From positions 2,190,387-2,254,386 of the forward strand of contig JAGPYM010000006.1 in NCBI GenBank assembly GCA_020736575.1: a stretch of DNA of 64,000 nt, written 5' to 3'. The translations under genes and the position numbers were made by a program. Below the pieces are notes generated by a model. That model did not search any database, had not been told where the DNA came from, and worked only from the letters and a program-made list of their open reading frames with translations. This document shows positions 23,772-33,580 of this stretch, piece by piece; position 1 is the first letter of the stretch; each line of letters begins with the position of its first letter. The stretch comes from Thelonectria olida (taxonomy: Eukaryota > Ascomycota > Sordariomycetes > Hypocreales > Nectriaceae).

Positions 23772-24334
23772 TTAGATTCGCATGACGGTGGCCAAAAGGA
23801 AGGTTGCGAGGAATGACGCCGTGAACCATGGCTTTCCCTTAGTCTTTTCCCATAATTCATTCCCATCCAAGTACTTTTGGACACCCAGCATGCGGGGGAC
23901 ATCCACACCAGAGCGTGAGGCAATCTACATGATGGTGGTCAGACGTTGATGACACGACATGAAATATGAAGAGTCTTACATGGAGACAGAGGCCAACCAA
24001 GCCACTAAGAAAGGCGAGTGTCCGAGAAAAGAGCGTCACCACAAGACCAACCCCAAATCCTAGAAAGACCACAAGGATGATGTCAGCAATGGATCACAGG
24101 CCGACGGAGGGGCAACGAACCGGCAACGCTGCCACTGGAAATTTGAGCGACAGTTTCTGGGGACAAGTCCAAAGTAGGTGATCGACGATGCCGAGGAGGG
24201 GGGGAAGCTGCCAACGAGGGAGCGTCGCATCGAATTGCGCGGCGGTTGGCGAGAAGGCTTCCGGCACATGCAGCAGGGCCAATGCCGGCCGCAACTGCTC
24301 GGAAGGTAGCTCGAGAGGCGAAGATGCGGTTCAT
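23772..24334 (-). CDS. FUN14 family mitochondrial membrane protein
   Basis: Exons in reading order: 24121-24334, 23980-24059, 23772-23924; 148 residues. FUN14 proteins are small membrane proteins of mitochondria; mammalian FUNDC1 is a mitophagy receptor, while fungal members are less studied. The hallmark is the glycine-rich helix GFGVGLVVTLFSRTLAFLSG followed by LVGLCLH and IASRSGVDV, and a last hydrophobic helix (FTASFLATFLLATVMRI) at the extreme C-terminus. The first 40 residues (MNRIFASRATFRAVAAG onward) are Arg/Ala-rich with no acidic residue, like an import signal. I see no acidic-flanked LIR motif of the FUNDC1 kind (the N-terminal 70 residues hold no Tyr or Trp), so a mitophagy-receptor role should not be assumed. 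Confidence 0.85.
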
Positions 24335-25100
24335 TATTTCCAGTATTTCTGTTCCCTAGTCAACCAGGACTGTGCTTGAGAGTCAATTGGCCTAGAAACT
24401 AACGCAAAGATGAAGATTGGTTCACGAAATTAAAACAAGTAGTCCGATGGGTGGAGAGCGAGAGGAGGGGAGCTTGTGTTGAGGAATATGGCATGTCCCT
24501 GGCGGATCGGGACCAATTACGTCAGAGACGGATGGTCGGAAAGCCGATGCAAGCCAAAGACCCAGACGGGACCTGACATGCCAACCAATGAACAGAGAGT
24601 ATTACTACATAAGGAGAATAATGAGGTTGGGGGTTGAGATACTGCGAGAACATGTATGGCCACGTTGGCGCCCTGGCCGATATTTATTGGATTGGCAGTT
24701 TGCCTTCCTCATGGTCGTGTCTAAGGGGTTGTGCTGAAACTTTGGGACGGACCGAAGCAGTTGAAGATCAAATGCAGAAGTGCCTCTTGAGCTATGATTG
24801 GAGCATGCAAAGTAATTATACCAGTGAAAGGCTGGGAAGCAACTTCAGCCCGTCACACAAAGACTCCAAACGTAAGAGACCAAGCTCTCGGCTTTGTATT
24901 ATCACTGATACGCAGTAGCAGTACCAGATAAGCAATGTTCATGAAAAAAAACAGGGTTTCACAGTTGTTGCGACAAAAGGCGCAGACCAATAAATCCCAC
25001 ACCAAACCACCTAGAGGTATAAATCCTTGGAGACGCCCCAAACGCCGATCGAATATTCCCATCATGTTCCCATTTTTCCTTTTCGCATCAAGTTCCATCA
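24335..25100. other. Intergenic region FUN14 to CENP-A
   Basis: About 770 bases. The first part is the FUN14 promoter, the last part the CENP-A 3' end. Only chance open frames were seen. Confidence 0.55.
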
Positions 25101-25679
25101 TCAGCCCAGTCCTCCCCAGATCCCGCGTATCCGTCTCGCCAACTGAATATCCTTTTGCATAATGGTTACTCGCTTGGCGTGGATTGCGCAGAGATTGGTG
25201 TCCTCGAACAGGTGGACCATGAAGGCCTCGGCAGCTTCTTGGAGAGCTTGAATGGCTTGGCTCTGCCAACGCAGCCCTTCTCCTTGAGGCCGCACTGTTA
25301 GGGCGATCTCCCGGACCTAATTCAACAGGTTAACTTTTTGTTCATTCGAGGGCCCATGAGGCTCGATGGATGCGGATCGGCTAACAAGACGAGCGAAGGG
25401 AAGCTTCAGCAACAACAGCTTGGTGTGGCCTTGGTAGGCGCGAATTTCTCGGAGGGCGACAGTGCCAGGGCGGTAACGTCGCTTCGCTCGAACAGGAACT
25501 GGGTCGCCAGCTGGAGATAGAAGTTAGTCTATGTTGTCTCCGGGGAAGCATGCGCCTGAATCCGAGTGCGACCGGACGTCGTGCATCGCAGAGCGCGGAC
25601 AGTGGAGGGGTGTCGCAAAGGCCGTACCTTGAACGTCACTGGCGCGAGACTTGCGAGATGCATTCGATATTCGTGCCAT
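25101..25679 (-). CDS. CENPA: Centromeric histone H3 variant CENP-A (CenH3)
   Basis: Exons in reading order: 25628-25679, 25386-25510, 25101-25316; 130 residues. This histone replaces H3 at centromeres and seeds the kinetochore. The core is clear: [17 protein letters not shown] (alpha-N), [16 protein letters not shown] (helix 1), then the CENP-A-specific longer loop 1 in [18 protein letters not shown], helix 2 ([19 protein letters not shown]), and helix 3 ([19 protein letters not shown]) with the tail IWGGLG found in other Sordariomycete CenH3. Canonical H3 has a shorter loop here and FQSSAV, so this is not H3. The N-terminal tail is short (about 29 residues before RYRPGT) and starts in a good context (GCCATGG). 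Intron 1 has a textbook GACTAAC branch point; the second donor (GTTAGC) is weak but required by the frame. Confidence 0.93.
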
Positions 25680-26458
25680 GGCGGGCTTGCTTGATGGCGC
25701 AGTCGAGGCCGAGATGTCGAGTTAACGAGAAATCTCCTCTTGAAGCTCGTAACAGACGAACCTGTGCGATGAGGAATGTATAGGAAATGTGTGTCGGAAG
25801 AACAAAGCGGCGGAGGTGGAACTGCCTCATTAAAGAGTTGCGCGTGAACGCGGAAAGCACGCGCTTTCATTTCAACTAGGTAATTAAGCACCCAGCCCCG
25901 CGATTTTCTTGACTACTGTAGAGCTTAAGCCACACGCAGGGGTCAATTTCCCAGCCACACAAAACCCAATCAAAACCCTTCGGAGCTACGTACCCACACT
26001 ATTTTCAATTCGTACACACTGCGAGCAGGGCCCAAGGCGAGTGCAAACGCGGGCCGGGGATTTAAAGAACCTGGAAGGTGGAGGCGCTGAATTGGCCAAC
26101 TGAACAGTCAACGTCAGCGCCGCTGTGCCAGCTCTTGCAGTGGAAATGGTGGAAAGGCCACATCGCAATGAGTCGCACTAAGGCCAGGGAGGATAAGTCA
26201 TCGGGTAGGTGCCGTCTCTCCGTTCAAGTGCCTTTGTTCGATATCTTACCTTAACAAATAAACGTACTCACTCTCTCGCCTCACCCAACGCTCAACCTAC
26301 CTACCTGGGTAATTGAACAATTCTAGTATTTCCGCCATTTTCTGTCTTGGTCTCCATCTCCCAAATCAACATTTCTTCGTTTTCTTTCTTCTCGCATCCA
26401 ATACCTAAATCGCTTCTCGACCTCCGCTATTCGGACCCCTCCATTCTACGTCGCTTCA
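25680..26458. promoter_or_regulatory. Divergent region between CENP-A and the derlin gene
   Basis: About 780 bases. Contains ACCTACCTACC (26297-26307) and CT-rich sequence before the derlin start. A 28-codon open frame (ATG 26169, stop 26253-26255) lies in the possible derlin leader and would be an upstream ORF if transcription starts before it. Confidence 0.5.
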
Positions 26459-27352
26459 ATGGACCAAGTCATGGACGGAGGCCGTCTGCCTCTGGAGGCT
26501 TGGTTCTGGGAAATGCCCACATGCACTCGATGGTGGACAACGGCCACTGTCTTGACCAGTGCCTTGGTGCAATGCCAGATAGTGACGCCTTTCCAGCTCT
26601 TCTACAGTTTTCGCGCCGTCTTTAGTAAATCTCAGGTTGGTCCATGTCCTCTCCTCACTTCCCCTCCTTCTTTGCTTCAGCCTGAAACCGCTCCATCAAT
26701 ATCTCCTCCCACATTGCATCGTCAGCACACTGCCACCAATCGAAGCATTTCTCGTTTGTTCACAACTTTCAAACTCCTGCTAACCATCGTCTACTCGCAG
26801 TACTGGCGGCTCTTGACGACGTTCCTCTATTTCGGCCCCTTCTCCCTCGATCTCCTATTCCACGTTTATTTCCTCCAGCGATACGCCAGACTGCTCGAAG
26901 AGTCTTCCGGTCGCTCCCCGGCACATTTCTCGTGGCTACTTGTGTACGCCATGGCAAGCCTCCTCGCTCTATCACCCCTTGTCTCGATGCCTTTCCTCGG
27001 CCATCCACTCTCATCCACACTCGTCTATATCTGGTCGCGACGTAACCCCGATACCAGACTAAGCTTCCTCGGTCTCCTCGTCTTCACGGCGCCCTACCTA
27101 CCATGGGTCTTGATGGGGTTCAGCCTTGTATTACACGGCACCATTCCCAAGGACGAGATTATGGGTGTCGTCATTGGTCACATCTGGTATTTCTTCACCG
27201 ACGTATACCCTCCTCTTCACAACGGCTCGCGCCCTCTTGACCCTCCAGGGTGGTGGAGGCGCCTATTCGAGCCACGCAACCAGAATGAGTCAGACATCAA
27301 CAATGATATCTTGGTCGCCGGGGCGAGGGACCTGGGTGCTCGTGAACTGTAA
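26459..27352 (+). CDS. DER1: Derlin (Der1-like ER protein)
   Basis: Two exons, 26459-26635 and 26801-27352, 242 residues. Derlins are rhomboid-like pseudoproteases of the ER membrane that help move misfolded proteins out for degradation. The N-terminus LEAWFWEMPTCTRWW is the family's amphipathic start, followed by the first membrane helix, then SKSQYWRLLTTFLYFG, which holds the conserved WR motif, and FSLDLLFHVYFLQRYARLLE. Several further hydrophobic segments follow. The intron (165 bases, GTTGGT...ACTCGCAG) has no in-frame stop, so a retained-intron form would be 297 residues; removal joins KSQ to YWR exactly as in the family. The soluble C-terminal tail is short. Confidence 0.93.
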   Translation: MDQVMDGGRLPLEAWFWEMPTCTRWWTTATVLTSALVQCQIVTPFQLFYSFRAVFSKSQVGPCPLLTSPPSLLQPETAPSISPPTLHRQHTATNRSISRLFTTFKLLLTIVYSQYWRLLTTFLYFGPFSLDLLFHVYFLQRYARLLEESSGRSPAHFSWLLVYAMASLLALSPLVSMPFLGHPLSSTLVYIWSRRNPDTRLSFLGLLVFTAPYLPWVLMGFSLVLHGTIPKDEIMGVVIGHIWYFFTDVYPPLHNGSRPLDPPGWWRRLFEPRNQNESDINNDILVAGARDLGAREL

Positions 27353-28050
27353 TCGATCGCAAGGGGTTGGCGATAAAAGTCGAGTGAACGGAATTGCGCA
27401 CTTCTCCAGTCCAGGATCTTAGTGCCATCGTCATTCTTTGAACATGGATACGGTTTCAAGATTTGGGTTCGGGCGTTTCGGTAGAGGAACGACACAGGAT
27501 TGTCTGTCTCCTTAGATGGAGTTATCATTGGCGGCGTTGGTAAATGCAATCATTTATTGGCATTTTTGCCTTCACTTCTGGCTTGATTCATTGACATTGA
27601 TGATGGTGCATACTCCCTCGTCCCTCATGGCAGCTTCGCTTGGTGATCGCCTCGACTGAGTGCTCACAGCTGAAGAACGAAAGATGTGGCCGGTAAGCTC
27701 CCTTTGTTTGGGGATAGAGTCCCGCTGAGCATTGAAGGTGACGCAAGCAGGCAGCTGCATCAGATACACCAATGGTGCTTTCCCCACCGGACACCTCGAG
27801 ACCGGCATATGTGGTGAGCGTAAGCCTGAGGTGCCCTTTTTTATTTTCCCTGCTGAGTAATTCGAAGCAGCCCAACAACTTGTGATGGTGCAATCGACTA
27901 TTAGGGCGATGCACTGACGTCGCTGCCAAAATGCCCCGCCGCCATGGATTCCCAGACTTCCACTGCTTATAATTGCCCAAAGCACCCCTCCATCCCGTCG
28001 CGACCTAAGACCCCTCCGCAAGAAAAAAGTCTACTCTTTTTATCCTCATC
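27353..28050. other. Intergenic region derlin to ADI1
   Basis: About 700 bases. A minus-strand frame at 27572-28021 is rich in Arg/Ser and resembles no family, so I leave it unannotated. The last 100 bases form the ADI1 promoter. Confidence 0.5.
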
Positions 28051-28691
28051 ATGAAGGCCTACTACTACGACAACCTCCCTGTTCGTGAACAAATCCAGAC
28101 ATTGCAATCCCGATTCCCCGGCTAACAATTTCACGCAGGGCGATCAGCGCCTTCCTCACGACTCCGGCAAGGAGGTCGACGTCGATGCTCTCCTCAAGCT
28201 CGGCGTGTACTACTACCACTTCCCCGCGCTCCAGAGCGTGGACGAGTTAGCTGCGAAGCGCGGATACAAAAACCGGGACGAGATCAAAGTCTCGCCAACG
28301 ACCATGGGTGACGTCTACGAGGAGAAGGTCAAGATGTTCTTCAACGAGCATCTGCACGAGGACGAGGAGATCCGATACATCCGCGACGGCCGAGGTTACT
28401 TTGATGTCCGTAGCAAGGATGATGAGTGGGTGCGCGTCCAACTCGACAAGGACGACCTTCTCATCCTGCCCGCTGGCATCTACCACCGCTTCACCACTGA
28501 CGAGGACAACGTAAGTCTCGCAAGACTCTAGGGTAATTGCGCTTTGTCAACTAACCGATGCCCGCGCATAGTACGTCCATGCCATGCGACTGTTCAAGGA
28601 CGAGCCCAAGTGGACTCCTCTCAGCCGTGACTCTACGCTGGATGAGAACACGCACCGACAGGACTATGTGAAGCAGTTTCTCGGCCAGTGA
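28051..28691 (+). CDS. ADI1: Acireductone dioxygenase (methionine salvage)
   Basis: Three exons: 28051-28080, 28139-28510, 28572-28691; 173 residues. The enzyme is a cupin that oxidises acireductone to the keto-acid precursor of methionine when iron-bound. The N-terminus [20 protein letters not shown] is diagnostic, as is [11 protein letters not shown]. The metal site is complete: two His and one Glu in [13 protein letters not shown], and the fourth ligand His in [10 protein letters not shown]. The C-terminus ([16 protein letters not shown]) agrees with the family, as does the length (about 175-180). The 30-base first exon ends before GTTCGTG; joining to GGCGATCAG restores the N-terminus. Confidence 0.95.
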
Positions 28692-29254
28692 GTGCGTCCA
28701 TGTGGGATGGGGCGGCACGTTCTGACCTTACGGGATACGGAGGATTGATAGCCGGGCCACCACGATGAAGGTGGGAAAAGCTTGTCTCTCGTTCTTATAG
28801 GTATCTAGAGATCCACTGATATAGACCTGCGCCCTCTATGATTACCTTAGTTAACGTTACTGTGAGAGTATATAATACAGTTCTTAATATTAAGTTTTTT
28901 CCTATTTTACTTTTATTAATTTAATTTTTTAAATTTAATTTAAATTCTTTAATTATTAAATTTTTAATACCTTTTTTTTTATAATTTTTTTAAATAAATA
29001 ATAAGAATAAATATATAAATATTATAAAAAAAGTTTTAACATTTTATTTTTTTAATTTTTTTTAAAAAACCCTATTTAGATAGTTTTAATTTAATATAAA
29101 CAAATTCTATTATATTAAATACATTTACTTTCTTAATGTTAAATCAATAAATATCCACCGCTCTTACTGCACAGCAGCACATCGCATTCCAACTTGAAGC
29201 GCCCAGCTCCCTCCTCTCCCCATTCTACGAATACACAGGGTCACATTGCGCAAT
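28692..29254. other. Intergenic region with a small AT-rich island
   Basis: From about 28860 to 29150 the sequence is almost only A and T, in contrast to the GC-balanced flanks. It holds no open frame or gene. It looks like a fragment of RIP-mutated repeat DNA, similar in composition to the block at the right end of the window. Confidence 0.7.
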
Positions 29255-30410
29255 ATGGATACACGCACCGAGGCCTCTGACGCGACTGACTCGTCAGGAA
29301 TGCCGCGACCTCAGCTTCCCCCAAGCTGTAATCCGCCTCAAGGCAGCAATTCTACGAAACAGCTGGTCTGGATTGTTAGCCATCTTCTCCTCCAACGGAT
29401 ACCTCTCCAGCTAATCCCCACACTCGCAGGTCTTTGGGGGCACAGGCCACATGGGTAGGTCCCTCGTCAAGTGTGCTCTTCAGCGCGGCGATCTCGTGAC
29501 ATCAGTTGGTCGTGTCTTTGAGACATCCCCTACCGAGATGGCAGAGATGGCAGGGATGCATGAGAATTGCCTCGGGGCTCTGTGTGACGTTCGCGCCCGT
29601 GACTCGGTCCATCGTGTTGTGGAACGCACACTCACTCATTTTGGCCGTATCGACGTGGTGGCCAATTGCTCAGGCTACGGGGTCATTGGAGCCTGCGAGG
29701 ACCAGGACGAACATGACCTGCGTAACCAATTCGAGACCAACTTCATGGGCACCGTACATATAATCCACGCGACGCTATCTTACTTTCGAAGGCAAAATGG
29801 CGGCCGATATCTCATTCTCAGCTCAACGTCAGGAGCTCTCGGAGTGCCAGGCCTGGGACCTTATTGTGCAACCAAATATGCTGTCGAGGGCCTCATCGAA
29901 GCGATGCTCTACGAAACAGATGCCTTCAATATCAAGGCAACCCTCATTGAACCAGGTCACGTCCGGCGTGACGAACCCGAGACACCCAACAATCCCTTAC
30001 CCACATGGGGTCACTTTCTTATTAAACCAGCCAGCGAAGCCTATGGGCATGCGACATCACCAGCCCTACACGCCAAGCGGATGGTACAATGGCTTGGTGA
30101 CCGTCAACCTACGAGTGCAGTCAGGTGCGCTGAGTTGATATGGCAGCTTGCACACTGTTCATATCCACCGCTGCGACTCTTGCTAGGGAGCTACGCCATC
30201 GAGAGCATCCGAGACCGAATGAGGTCGGTGACAGAGGAGCTCGAAGATTGGAAGCATCTCCATTTCCCTGTCCCGGAAGAAGACAAGGAAGACGGAGAAG
30301 AGACAACTGAGAATGCACCCGAAACGGTGGCCAACAATACTACTTCAATGGATACCAGCACAGCCGATTCAATAACCCTTTTCAAATCTATTACATACCT
30401 AGGTAGTTGA
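29255..30410 (+). CDS. Classical short-chain dehydrogenase/reductase
   Basis: Two exons, 29255-29374 and 29430-30410, 366 residues. The Rossmann fold starts at VFGGTGHMGRSLVKCALQRG (TGxxxGxG-like cofactor loop), followed by the acidic CDVRARDS strand, VANCSGYG (NNAG variant), and the active site: Ser in LILSSTSGALG and YCATK (Tyr and Lys). This resembles retinol dehydrogenase or 17-beta-hydroxysteroid dehydrogenase-like SDRs; substrate and cofactor cannot be told. The N-terminal 40 residues before the fold are Pro/Ser-rich, and the C-terminal 45 residues are acidic and Thr-rich; both are outside the normal SDR core. The intron donor (GTTAGC) is weak but the join VWI/VFGGTG is required for the cofactor loop. 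It sits next to an AT-rich island and has no pathway partner beside it, so it may be an accessory gene. Confidence 0.85.
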
Positions 30411-31112
30411 ACATTAACTCTTTCTCAACCTCACCAGGGCCTTGCAGTTGGTTTGTCCACCTCAGCTTTTTCGCTGAATTGAAGATGCCACATTGTTCTC
30501 TGCCGCCGCGAAAGAAGGTGTGGCATATCCAACTAACCACATGCAAGGTTAGTATCCATCTCAAATCATTAATGACAGGTGGGAGCGAAGGAATGTAGAT
30601 GCAATTAATTCATGAGTATCCTGCCGAAATGCAGCAAATGCTATGGCGTCAGGTACACGAGTACGTACCTAGGAGGCTCTGACACGCTCTGATGACTCAG
30701 CGGGGACCCCCCCCCGGTCTTCCCTCCACGTCGTCCTTCTCAGCACAGCCATGCGACTCGTGGCTTCTGGACTTTGACGGGCCGAAGAAGGGGGTTGAAC
30801 ACATTTCAACCATACAACTACCTACCAACGTAAAAAGAAGTAAAAAAAAAAGTCAAGTCCAAGCCGATGCGAAATTTCAAACACCTGCGTTAGCGACCAT
30901 CCTCAACTCTCGCCCGACTTCGAACCGACGACCGACACAACCGTGACGAACGCGACACTCAACCAGTTGGCTCGTCCCTCGTTTTGTTGTTTTTCACCTG
31001 ATTGATTACCACTTGTTTGCGCTGCCTCGGCATCCCGCCCGTCCCCCTCCCATCGACATTCTTTTCACACTTGCGTCTCCTCTCATCGCTCGTTACGCAT
31101 CCGACTGCAAAA
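30411..31112. other. Intergenic region SDR to GDP-mannose transporter
   Basis: About 700 bases without a supported gene. A poly-C stretch occurs near 30706-30714, and a CT-rich leader precedes the transporter start. Confidence 0.55.
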
Positions 31113-32490
31113 ATGGCTGACAAGAAGAACGAGGACTACGTTGTCCGCATGCCCGATAATGCATTTGGCAAAGAAAAGGGCCCTTTCATGGCTCGCTCTC
31201 CTTCCAGGAGAACCCACCCCATCAACACCAACCCAGGGTTGTCCCATCTCGACAACAACGGGCCCTTGTCCATCGTTGCATACTGTTTGGCCTCGATCAG
31301 TATGACCGTCGTCAACAAGTACGTTGTTTCGGGCAATTTTTGGAATCTCAACTTTTTCTATCTTGCCATTCAGGTAAATCCGTCATCTCCGTTTTGCGAT
31401 ACCCTATGTGCTAGCGTCATCAGCTGCTAAGACTCTATATCACTAGGCAATCGTCTGCATCGCCACGATTACCGCATGCAAGCAGGCAGGTCTGATCAAG
31501 GTCCTGGCTCCATTCGACCCTGAGAGAGCAAAGAAGTGTAAGTGTCTCAATTGAAAAACGACTTGTATGTTGGTGTTGACAGCTTGCACACAGGGTTCCC
31601 AATCTCGCTCCTCCTCGTCGGTATGATCTACACCGGGACCAAGTCGCTTCAGTTCCTGTCTGTTCCAGTCTATACTATTTTCAAGAACCTAACCATCATT
31701 GTCATTGCCTACGGCGAGGTCCTTTGGTTTGGTGGCAGCGTCACACCCATGACCCTACTTTCCTTTGGACTAATGGTTATGAGTTCGGTTGTCGCCGCCT
31801 GGGCCGACATCCAAAGCGCCGTCGCTGGCGATTTCGGCAATGGAGACTCCAAGGCAGCCATTTCGACACTCAACTCTGGCTATGCGTGGATGGGGCTCAA
31901 TGTCTTCTGTAGCGCATCCTACGTCTTGGGCATGCGCAAAGTCATTAAGAAGATGAACTTCAAGGACTGGGATAGTAAGTCATCCCCATTCTTCTCAAGC
32001 ATTACTTCAGACTTGTGTTAGGGTTGTGGTTAAGCTAATTCATCCATCAGCCATGTACTACAACAACCTTCTTACCATCCCCGTCCTTGTCGTCTGCTCC
32101 TTGTTGTTGGAGGACTGGTCCAGTGTCAACTTTGCAAAAAACTTCCCCGCCGAGTCTCGAAACCGAATGATTATTGGCATGGTCTACTCGGGACTTGCGG
32201 CCATTTTCATCTCATACTGCTCAGCATGGTGCATTCGCGTGACCTCGTCAACAACCTATTCCATGGTCGGTGCCCTCAACAAGCTTCCGATCGCCATCAG
32301 TGGCCTGATCTTCTTCTCGGCCCCTGTCACGATTGGTAGCGTTTCGGCCATTGGGATTGGTTTCGTCAGTGGTATCATCTATGCATTGGCCCGAGTGCGA
32401 CAGTCCAAAGAGACTCAGGCCACGTTGCCTACAACGCGCTCAACCATGAGCGCAAGCTCTCAGAGCAGCCGTGATGCTGCCAACTCCTAA
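31113..32490 (+). CDS. VRG4: Golgi GDP-mannose transporter
   Basis: Four exons: 31113-31373, 31447-31537, 31594-31974, 32051-32490; 390 residues. The protein imports GDP-mannose into the Golgi lumen in exchange for GMP, feeding protein and lipid mannosylation. It is a drug/metabolite-type transporter with about ten membrane helices: [20 protein letters not shown] opens the first, [20 protein letters not shown] and [17 protein letters not shown] follow, and [18 protein letters not shown] holds the GALNK nucleotide-sugar-binding motif diagnostic of this family. The N-terminal 65 residues are cytosolic; the C-terminus ends in a Ser/Thr-rich cytosolic tail. Confidence 0.95.
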
Positions 32491-33580
32491 TCGCATGAAT
32501 CAAGTTCAATCAATGATCAATCAACGAATGGCCTGATGTATACTCGGATGGTTGGCATTTCTGCATTCTTCTAGACAAGGAAAGGGGGGTATTTACAGTC
32601 CCCGTGGCCATGGTTGCGGGGGAAGAAGATCCAATGAAGCGCATACAAGAGCCCCGGGATGATAGGCGGGCCGTCCCGGGCATGTACGTATAGTAAGGCA
32701 TGATCACATTTACAGAGACGGGAACACACTTCAAGCTCTACTTGCATTTAAAGGAGGGCGCGGTTGGAGTCAGACGGCACGAGGGAATACTGGCTATACT
32801 CGGCCTTTTTGTAATGAAACTTTTTAGGATGCGCTTGGACATAAGGACCTGTTTGTAGCAACCAGAAAATAAAGGCCGGAGCCTGTGTCTACACGGATAG
32901 TGTGAAAGGTGAAGGAAGAGCCTTGACAAGTCATGATGCCTGCTGCGTCCACGACTAGCTACGTACTTCCCAGTGGCATGCCAGTTGAATGAATAAGAAA
33001 GAAGCCAGAGCGCTCATGGCGTCTCGTGTAGCTGGAATTCGATAACTTCTTGTGTTCTATCAAGGGTTCTTAGCCTTGTGACGCTTCGCGGAGATAGCGA
33101 ACGCACATGCTGGTAGTCATGCTGGCTGATGTTGTAGATATCACGCAGCCATGCGAAGGCAGAAAGCGATCAGCTGGCCAAATGTTTTATAGCTCCCTTG
33201 CCTGACGTACTTGGTATGTGCCCCACGTGGGGCAACTTGACGCCCAAGTACCCCATCCGAGTGCCCCAGCCTGAGGTCTCCAAAAAGAAATATGGTTGGG
33301 GAAGGAACCTGGAATGGGGTTGCGTCTTGAAATTGTTTGGAAGGGAGGTCATGACGTCTCAACCTACCTCAACATTCTCTTTCCTTTTCTCCCTCTTTCA
33401 ATTCAGACGTCTCTTGCACCATAATAATGGTAGTACGATAACCCCCCCGACGTCTTGGTGCCTCTTCAATCCCTTCTTCTTTTTCTTCTTCCTCAAGCAC
33501 CTCCAGCTCCGTCTCGCTCTCAACCTCTCCCATTTGGCCGCGCGCCATCCCACCATTCTCCCGCCCTGCCGCCCTTCGAT
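32491..33580. other. Intergenic region VRG4 to the MBOAT acyltransferase
   Basis: About 1.1 kb; only chance open frames on either strand. The final 200 bases are pyrimidine-rich and likely form the leader of the acyltransferase gene. Confidence 0.55.

Noticed and set aside
27572..28021. 149-codon minus-strand frame between the derlin gene and ADI1
   Set aside because: Composition is not protein-like, a second overlapping frame exists, and it would overlap the ADI1 promoter.
28051..32490. Secondary-metabolite cluster around the SDR gene
   Set aside because: The neighbours are methionine-salvage and Golgi-transport housekeeping genes; no backbone synthase, P450 or pathway regulator is nearby.
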